From contig JAVHJL010000008.1 of assembly GCA_036971715.1 (NCBI GenBank), positions 1,116,001 through 1,180,000 of the forward strand: DNA of 64,000 bases, given 5' to 3'. Within the stretch, counting starts at the first letter, position 1. Every line of letters starts with the position of its first letter. The notes below the pieces were generated by a model. That model was not told the origin of the DNA and did no database searches. It saw only the letters and a list, made by a program, of their open reading frames with translations. This document shows, piece by piece, positions 57,313 to 64,000 of the stretch. The position numbers were made by a program, and so were the translations under genes. The stretch comes from Arthrobotrys musiformis (Eukaryota > Ascomycota > Orbiliomycetes > Orbiliales > Orbiliaceae).

Positions 57313-58800
57313 TGACCGAACAGACTTTTTTTTTTTGGAGAGAAGGTTTTTTAAAGAATGAATCAGGGACACCAGAAGGTATTCAAGAAGACAGGAAGAA
57401 ACGGGTAATTTGAGAGACTGGATAAACTTCAAAGTGGAGATGGGGGTTTTGAGCCTGGAGCACGGTCTTCTTTTCTGCTTTGCCGCGGAGGGGGCGAATA
57501 CTTATAAACCCGAGGTCGAGGATAGTACAGATGGAAGTAAATTAGTTATATTAGTCCATTAGAGGTCGTCCGACAGCGTCGTACAATCGCACCAAAATTG
57601 CAAAATAGCTCCTCGAATATTATGATCGAAGCTACTCGAGAACGGGGAGTGAATTGCGGCGGAGGGAAAGTCTACGGAACTGCGGAAAGAAGTGTCGAAG
57701 TGGAAGTTAAGTTATTTCCAACCAAGCAGCGTGCCAGGTACTAATTAATCTACTTACTTAAGTAGTCAGTAGCAGAGATGCCGGCCTGCAGCCTGCGAAA
57801 TCGCAACATGATGAGCAAGCACGGCTTCTCATTCGTCCGCCCGGAAAACCCGCATTTGGCTCCTGTCCGAAAAGATTTTTTTTTTTTTTTTGGGCCAGGT
57901 CGCTTCGGACGAAAACTGCCTTAGCCGGAGGTCAAGCTCCAGGCGCTAAGGCGCAATTGCGGAGAAAAGCGGCGCTAACACAGGTTTCTAGCTTGTTATC
58001 AGTCGGTTGGAGGCTGCAGGGACTGTGCTACCGATGTCGCATTCTAGCTTCACACACTATCGCTCGACCTCGGGCTGTTCTGTCCCATCGTGGCTTCAAA
58101 GGGGGGTATTTTGGAGTTTTTAGAGGCCGTCGCTAGCCAAGCAGTTAGTCTAGCTCGCCTCTCGTGAGCTTCCGTCGTCCCGTGTACCGCCCGTGCAGGT
58201 TATAATTACTTATATATATTATACTAGAGCTAGCTTGGGTATATATTATTCTCAATTAATGCAATTTGAAGCTTCCAGTGCATGGGAAGAATGACGTTTG
58301 GAGTACTGACTGCACTCGTTTGCCGGTAACGCCAGGTAATTATAAACTGGCAGCATGGGATACACGCATATACCGGAAGGGATCACTGTTTCTCGGTATT
58401 ACAGTTCACTTGTGGAGAAGGATGGAAGTTTAATTTTCTCTCGCATGCTAAGGAGAAACGTTTCAATGCAATAAACAGGTCCTGCACCGTATATGTACTG
58501 CGCTATACATGTGTACACGTGTGTGTACAAGAGTAAGTAAGTAAATAAGTACATAGCGAATTCGTGTACGGCTATGTCGATACAGGATTAACAAGACGAA
58601 GGAGGAGCGAAACTAGAAGGAGAGTTATAAGGAAAGAAAGCAATGGAAAAGAGATAGACATGTCGGCAATCCACGGCAGAGGTGGTATAAAAAGCAATCT
58701 GATGAGATATTTTCAATCCCCCCGGTCGACATGAGGAAGAGGAGAATGGAAGAAAGAGCAATTTACGGCATAACTTGCGCTCTAGTCATGTCGTTCCGAA
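57313..58800. other. FOL2 upstream and SPE2 3' flank
   Basis: No gene is seen in about 1.5 kb. There is a poly-T run at 57876-57890 and GTAAGTAAGTAAATAAGTA simple sequence near 58533. The part next to 57313 is the FOL2 promoter, with a poly-pyrimidine/poly-T tract just before the ATG on the coding strand's complement. Confidence 0.55.
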
Positions 58801-60337
58801 CTAGAACTCGTGGTATCCGATGTTTCTTCCCAATGGGCCGTTCCAGTCCTCACGCTCGTAGTACCTAAAAACGAGGTCATAGCCCTCCAGGTCGTGGACG
58901 ATTCGATCGACTCTTCGGTAGCCTTTGATCTTGTCCATCCTGTTGGATCGCTTGAGGGTGGCAACGTCTTGGAAGCGCGGGTCGAACATGGGTCGGGCTT
59001 CGAAAAGAGTGACTGAGAACTTGCCTGGCTTGAATATGTCAACGACATGTTGAATAACGTCTACGGTCTCGCGACCGGTTTGGTTTCCAGGGACATTGGT
59101 CTCGAAGGAAGCATACGAGCAGTGTGGCTCGGGTGTCACGTGGACGGTCCAGTAGTGGGTATCCGATTCCGTCGGGATGACAGCGTTGGCGGAGAAACCG
59201 CATGGGGTGAAGAGGTACGAGTCGATACGAGCTTCTGGAAACTTGGCTTTCGGGTAGACATCGACCAATCCACACGCTTCGGCGACGACGGTTCCCAGGG
59301 CGTGGCCCTCCGTCGTCAACTCCGCCGGACACTCCAACTCGAGCTCGGAATCAGAGCTGTCAGAGTCACCGAGACGAGAGGACGGTGGTCCGTATCTCTC
59401 GGCAACGTATCCATTGGTATTGCAGCCGTTCGTACCAAAGAATTGTTTATGCGCGACCGCACTCGCGTTGTCTAGGTAGAATTGTTTGGCTTTGATAGGA
59501 TCAAGGTCCGTCATCAGTACCTCCAAGGTCTCATCCTCACCCCGGATGCTATTCGGGTAGTACATCATCTTGGTCTCAGTGCCGTTGGAACCGTGCTCAA
59601 CCTCGATTGGCGATGCTGGAGGAGTCAGCTCTTGGTTTGGAGAAGTGGTGTACAGGTACCAATGCTCCCCGTTCATCTTGCCTATCATGTAGGCACTTCC
59701 TTTGATGAACATGCTATCGAGGCATGCGATCTCATCGTTCCAGCTCCTGTGTGGATGGAGTTGTTTGGTGGGGAACATAAATGCCTTTCTCGAATAAAAG
59801 ACTCTGTAGGTGGTAGCCGCGGCCCGTTTACCCCCTCTGGAAGGAGTGTATGCGAACCCTGCGTCGAGAGCAGCAATCTCGAGAAGGTCTGGAAGCCCTT
59901 GCAATAGAGTGGTGGTTCCACAAGTTTTGAGGATCAACTTGTGTGGGAAAACGAACATGCTACTCTCACTGAGGAGATAGGCATCGACGTCTTCGGATGT
60001 GACCACTGATAAGACTTTGCATTTGACAAGGTCGAGCATGTCCTTCCATCGCTGCTCGTGCACGGCTTTGAGGCCACCGGGAGCACAAGTGGCTGGGATG
60101 TCAGCTGGGGAAGCTGCGAACCAAACCTCTAGGAGCTTTTCTGGGCCTAGGAGTAGGACGAACGTTAGCTGGGCTCTAGCTTCCCTATGGGTATTCTACC
60201 ACATATCAACACGAAACTGATGTTGGAATGTACATACCTTCGAATGCATTGGTGGAATCAAGACCAATCGTTGCCTCATGGTTAATTGACAGATGGGTCG
60301 ACTCATTATGATAATCGGCAGGGTTGAATTGGACCAT
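58801..60337 (-). CDS. SPE2: S-adenosylmethionine decarboxylase proenzyme, 2 exons
   Basis: Makes decarboxylated AdoMet, the aminopropyl donor for spermidine and spermine. Exons on the minus strand: 60337-60238 and 60146-58801, giving 481 aa. The N-terminus reads FEGPEKLLEVWFA across the intron. The self-cleavage and pyruvoyl site LSESSMFVFPHK is intact, with cleavage expected between Glu94 and Ser95 by analogy with the human enzyme. Further family motifs are LILKTCGTTTLLQGLPDLLE, YSRKAFMFPTKQLHPHRSW, FIKGSAYMIGKMNGEHWYLY, TPCGFSANAVIPTESDTHYW, VHVTPEPHCSYASFETN and FSVTLFEAR. It is longer than the human protein (334 aa) through insertions, such as a Ser/Asp-rich loop near residue 270, as is usual in fungi. 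The 5' leader between 60338 and about 60470 contains no ATG on the coding strand, so no proximal uORF is seen. Confidence 0.95.
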
Positions 60338-63141
60338 TTTCGTAGATAGAGGGGGTTTGTGAGGTAGATAGAAAAATGGAGCAACAAGAGGCGATTGGTC
60401 GATGTGTCAGTTCTGAGGGTTCTCTGGGGAATTTTCAAGCTACCGGAGGAAGGGAAGATAGAAGAAAAGAGGAAAAAGAAGACAAAGATAGAGGTGAGGA
60501 TGGAGTTGAAGGTGAAAGGGATAACCCTGAGGATAGATAATGCGGTATCTACCCTGGAGGGGAGGTGGGGAGAAAGTCGTTCAGCAGGAAATGTTGGCGA
60601 TTAGGCTGCCCCGTCCTCGCCGTCAAGAAGCCGATATCGTGGGAAAGCGATACCGGTCAAGAGCAGACGAGGAGGTCCTCGTTCAATTTAGAAAAAAATG
60701 TTGATGTTCAGAAGGTAAGTTTCTGTGATGTGTTATGTCCTTGGACGGGTGTTATCTGGGCCTGAACTCGTTGTTAGCACACACACATGCACACAGTTCG
60801 GAGGATGGAACCAATTGACATACTTCGCGGGCTTGGAGAGGTATCGCAAGAGGTCCTTCGGGCTCATATGAGGCGAAGGCTTTACGATTTGTTTTGGTTG
60901 TTCACGAGTCTCAGTCCGATGGATTGTAGACTCGTTGGTTGTGGTTTTGCGGCTTTACAGCCTTTGGAAATTAGAGATGGAGTAAGGTCGCCAGAACTGT
61001 AGCTGACAGAGCCGACCGTTTTACGGGTCAGATACTGAGAGCAAATTTATTGTTTTTTAGTTTGAAGATTTGGTGGAGCTTTCTTTGGGTCTGCAATTGG
61101 ATCCGATGGAGTCGTTAGTATACTTCGTCGTGATACATGCAGCGTGGTCTTTTTGTGGGTGTAGAAGTGTGTGTTTTTGCTGTTGGAAAGCTCAATCCGG
61201 CAACGGGTCGAGTGTCGATAAAGGAAGGACTACGACTTGGGATTCTGATAGAGGGGTACCTACACAGATCCAAAGAAAAGCTACTTGAGCAGAATTACGG
61301 TCGATTGAAGCAGTGATGAAGTGTTTATTCACTCGAGGAAAGGATGAAGTAACAGAAAGGAAGAGTAAAAAAAAAAAGAACTGGCAGATTTAAGTTCGAG
61401 ACAGCTCGCTAGCCAGCCGCTCCTTTTTATTTTTTTCTTTCGTTCTTTCTCACAGAGATTCAAGTCCAACCAACAGCGTTACAACTTGGACGGCGAGAGG
61501 GTGTTTCTAGATTAAGACAGCAGATGCAGTGAACCGTGGACTGGACTCTGGAAACGGGGCCAAAAGACAGCTTGGGTTTGTGCGGGAAAAAGTTTTATAT
61601 GCGGTATTTTTCCAGATGGCAGTGAGAAGGGATTATAACCAGGCCGGACGCACTAACGCTCTTTGACTTCCAGAAAGACAGGATAAAAAAAGGAACAAAT
61701 TTTTTTTCATCTCAGACATCCACGGGCGGTGACGCATGGTCACAGTACAGCCCTTTTACATACGAAGCCCACAAGACTCATACAATGGGCAAATGGGGTG
61801 CCGTCCAAACAAGGCAAATTTGGTACCTGGTCGCTTGGAAAATTCTGCCTTTTGCCGAGGGGCCGAGTACTGTCTTGGGCCAGCCAACAAAATGGCCATG
61901 GTCTCGATCTTCCCACTGGCTGGGAAAGTCGTTGATTAGTCTAGTAGGGCAAGCTGCTAGGGAGGCATGGAGAGAGAGGTATGTAATATCTTGTATGTAA
62001 TATACATACATAACTCGGTCCATGCTAGTACGTAGCTCGGGCTCCGTCGACATGCATGCTGTGAGGTAGGACAAGACATCATCTCCGTCTTCCCTCGCCC
62101 GTTGATTGAGACTTCTCCGCAAGATCCATCCTCCATTGCAGTTGCAGCTCGTCACACTTTTTATGCGCGCAATGCAAACTGCAAATCGAGAGGAAAACGC
62201 CAGATGGCTTCTGGCTCCTGACAGTCAGGTTGCACACATGTTAGAAGTTGGCCGTTATGCAGCTTCCAGAGCTCAGGAATCGAACGAATGGCAGCGATGC
62301 CGGTGTCGAAACCTGCGGGGTTCCTAATGTGTACCAATCAGAACTACCGTATGCATTTTAAGCTCACCCTTGTGCATCAAAGAATGCAAGCCCTGGCACA
62401 TTCCGGACCCGCTTGTGCGAAGATGCAGTGCAGTGTGCGTATTTCCATGATATCGGGAGCTGTTTGATCTTATCGGGCATGCCTAAAAAAAAAAATTATA
62501 TCACTCAAGCTCAAGGACAAGAGCTAGGAAAATTTGGTTCGGTGTGCCAGTTTCCTGATTGAACGTTGAAAACGTCTGAGCGGCTTAGACACCAAGGGAT
62601 CCTGACATATTCTTGTGCCTTTGACCACAGGACCTATAAAACCTAGGTTATTACATTGTCGAATTTTATATCGATCAGAGATTGATGTCGTGATCGCTGC
62701 TGCATCGTCGACAGAATATCCCTCAGCTCAGGCTTCAACTTCGTTTCATAAATAAGCTTATCTTGGTTGAGCAGGCCGAACCCTGTGGGAGGCTGGCTAG
62801 CTCTGATCAATCTTGCACAACTGCAGTCGTTGGCATACCTAACCTCCATGTGGAGAGGATCTGGATAGCTATCCTTTTAGTCTGGGGGTCGCTCCTTTCT
62901 GTTGACTGCACAAGCTATGCTGCAATGTTTGTGATATTCCGAGAGCAACATTACACGGGACGGCAGCACCAATGAAACTTGCTAGTTTACCAGTCTTCGA
63001 GTTACGCCTACTGTGGAAGGTTGAAACGGGGTTACGGGACTGGCATTGTCTGGAGGATGCGCTGCCTAGCAACACATCACTACTTAGAGCAACACATTGA
63101 TGCCTTCAGATAACCAAAAACCGAAGTAGTTTTCATCAGCC
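60338..63141. other. Intergenic region, SPE2 promoter to tRNA-Arg
   Basis: 2.8 kb with no confident gene. A weak two-exon candidate lies at 60787-61288 (separate entry). At 61729-62000 all three plus frames are open over about 200 bp, which argues against meaningful coding. Nothing recognisable was seen in 62.1-63.14 kb. Confidence 0.4.
60787..61288 (+). other. Weak two-exon gene candidate divergent from SPE2
   Basis: Exon 60787-60981 (MHTVRRMEPIDILRGLGEVS...LQPLEIRDG) is followed by a GTAAGG donor, a TACTGAG branch-like site and a TTTTTTAG acceptor. Exon 61061-61288 continues in phase (FEDLVELSLGLQLDPMESLV) to a stop, 140 aa. A possible upstream leader intron (60715-60779, GTAAGT...GTTAG) adds to the gene-like look. 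No family is recognised, and the last 50 residues are Cys/Trp-rich and less convincing. It may be a non-coding divergent transcript. Confidence 0.25.
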
Positions 63142-63227
63142 GCCCACTTGGCGCAATGGTTAGCGCACCTGACTTCTATCCCAGAGGTTCTATCAGGAGG
63201 CTGCAAGTTCGAGTCTTGCAGTGGGTG
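63142..63227 (+). tRNA. tRNA-Arg(UCU) with 13-nt intron
   Basis: A full cloverleaf can be drawn. The acceptor stem GCCCACT pairs with AGTGGGT (first pair G:U). The D arm is GCGC-AATGGTTA-GCGC, the anticodon stem CCTGA pairs with TCAGG (63193-63197), and the T arm is GCAAG-TTCGAGT-CTTGC. The anticodon TCT (63175-63177) is followed by position 37 A and a 13-nt intron (63179-63191) in the standard place, one base 3' of the anticodon. Discriminator base is G. The A and B boxes (TGGCGCAATGG, GTTCGAGTC) are intact, so it should be transcribed by RNA polymerase III. TTTTGCAATTTTTT follows after about 14 bases. Confidence 0.93.
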
Positions 63228-63896
63228 AATTCGCCTATTTCTTTTGCAATTTTTTGGTTCGTCGGCGCCTGCCCTGTTCGGCAGTTGCTCATCCTTTTTG
63301 TTGACCTCGCAAGCGTGCACGTCTGTCTATCTCTGCGCTAATATGGCGTGCAGAGGACATATCTGCTCATTCTACTACTCTTTTATCGTATTATTAACCC
63401 ACCTTTTAAATTTTTCTTTTGGGTACAGTCGATATGATATATAAGTACCTTCAACGATTCAGGAGGGAGTATATTTCAAAATGGTATCTATTAGTTACAC
63501 ATTGAAGTGTTTCTATCGTATGTCGATGTTGGGAAGCGCTCTGATATATACTGAATTCGAATCAATTCTAGTCTTAGAATCGATTGATTGCTTCTCTATC
63601 TACACAGGTGCCTATCGACATACCTAAATAAGCCCTAGATTTATATGTTAGTTAGGCAGTCGATGTCTGGCGTTCGTAGGACGAGTCGTTTTTGATATAC
63701 AGAATTCAAGGTGTCCGGAGAATCGGAGTTTGCGTTGCGTGTGTGGTTCGAGCTCCGGCGCCACAGCTTCCTGGAAAGCCAAACCTCCAATGTAAAGCTC
63801 ACCCCAGCAATTTCCCAAAGCAATCGCCAAACCCTGAAATCAATTCGACCTCGATGGGTCGCGCAAGCAGCTCTCTGCACACCTCGCGTTTGATCG
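63228..63896. other. tRNA 3' flank and upstream region of the final gene
   Basis: A T-rich terminator-like run (TTTTGCAATTTTTT, about 63242-63255) follows the tRNA. The rest is AT-rich, with no supported gene. A minus-strand open frame at 63641-63937 overlaps the start of the plus-strand gene at 63897 and has no recognisable content. Confidence 0.5.
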
Positions 63897-64000
63897 ATGG
63901 ACGATTGGGCAACAAGCTCTCCTTGGGCTGAAACCACGAACGATGACGACGACTTTGCCGATTTTCAATCGTCGTTACCCGCGACCACTGACGGCAAGAA
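63897..64000 (+). CDS. 5' end of a gene with DDDDFADFQ motif (partial)
   Basis: The ATG at 63897 (GATCGATGG context) opens a frame to the window edge: MDDWATSSPWAETTNDDDDF, then ADFQSSLPATTDGK. The acidic DDDFADFQ box resembles DFxDF-type peptide motifs used by trafficking accessory proteins to bind clathrin-adaptor ear domains, and Asp-Trp/Pro-Trp pairs (DDW, SPW) often accompany these. With only 34 residues visible, neither the family nor any intron can be determined. Confidence 0.55.
   Translation, partial: MDDWATSSPWAETTNDDDDFADFQSSLPATTDGK

Noticed and set aside
61729..62000. Three overlapping plus-strand open frames suggesting a gene
   Set aside because: All three frames are open at once over the same short stretch and none carries recognisable protein features.
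62270..62330. TCGAACGAA and TCGAAACC stretches suggesting a second tRNA
   Set aside because: The stems flanking the TTCGA loops do not pair and no acceptor stem is present.

Overview
The window is nuclear DNA of a filamentous ascomycete (Pezizomycotina). The main evidence is many short spliceosomal introns (about 43-110 nt) with GTAAGT/GTATGT donors and CTAAC/CTGAC-type branch points, a 75 kDa complex I subunit (absent from Saccharomyces-type yeasts), an AA9 polysaccharide monooxygenase with a CBM1, and a Hook-type dynein adaptor. High intron density (up to 11 coding exons) and several exons under 20 nt would fit an early-diverging class such as Orbiliomycetes or Pezizomycetes; that placement is inference.

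Layout. 1-3.5 kb: no gene seen, only short repeats. 3.5-11.8 kb: coproporphyrinogen oxidase HEM13 (+), a Hook-family adaptor (-), and the mitochondrial citrate/oxoglutarate carrier YHM2 (-). 13.3-20 kb: an Arg/Ser-rich nuclear protein (-), a secreted I9 peptidase-inhibitor-like protein (+), and a SLY41-like triose-phosphate-transporter-family protein (-). 20.9-27.7 kb: SF3b subunit CUS1/SF3B2 (+), a YjlB-like cupin (+), EMC7 (-), and an Rnt1-type RNase III (+). 28.4-34.7 kb: AA9-CBM1 LPMO (-) and a WD40 protein (-). 35.2-38.8 kb: mitoribosomal mS33 (+) and the complex I 75 kDa subunit (+). 41.3-45.3 kb: a long proline-rich/coiled-coil protein of unknown function (+), whose frame breaks at two poly-C tracts. 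49.5-52.5 kb: malic enzyme (+). 53.4-60.3 kb: an Asn-rich protein, GTP cyclohydrolase I and S-adenosylmethionine decarboxylase (all -). 63.1 kb: an intron-containing tRNA-Arg(UCU). The last 104 bases are the 5' end of another gene.

These are mostly housekeeping genes and do not form an obvious metabolic cluster. Several act in or around mitochondria: HEM13 with a presequence, YHM2, mS33, complex I 75 kDa and possibly malic enzyme. Four head-to-head pairs share upstream regions: RS-protein/I9, SLY41-like/SF3B2, EMC7/RNT1 and WD40/mS33. I found no convincing transposon, CRISPR array, secondary-metabolite cluster or clearly new multi-gene system. The items most worth a second look are the poly-C-interrupted unknown protein, the micro-exons, the predicted intermembrane-space targeting of HEM13, the secreted I9 protein, and two weak unannotated gene candidates (40.55-41.25 kb and 60.79-61.29 kb). 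Exon limits were derived by hand from splice signals and frame continuity, with no alignment available.
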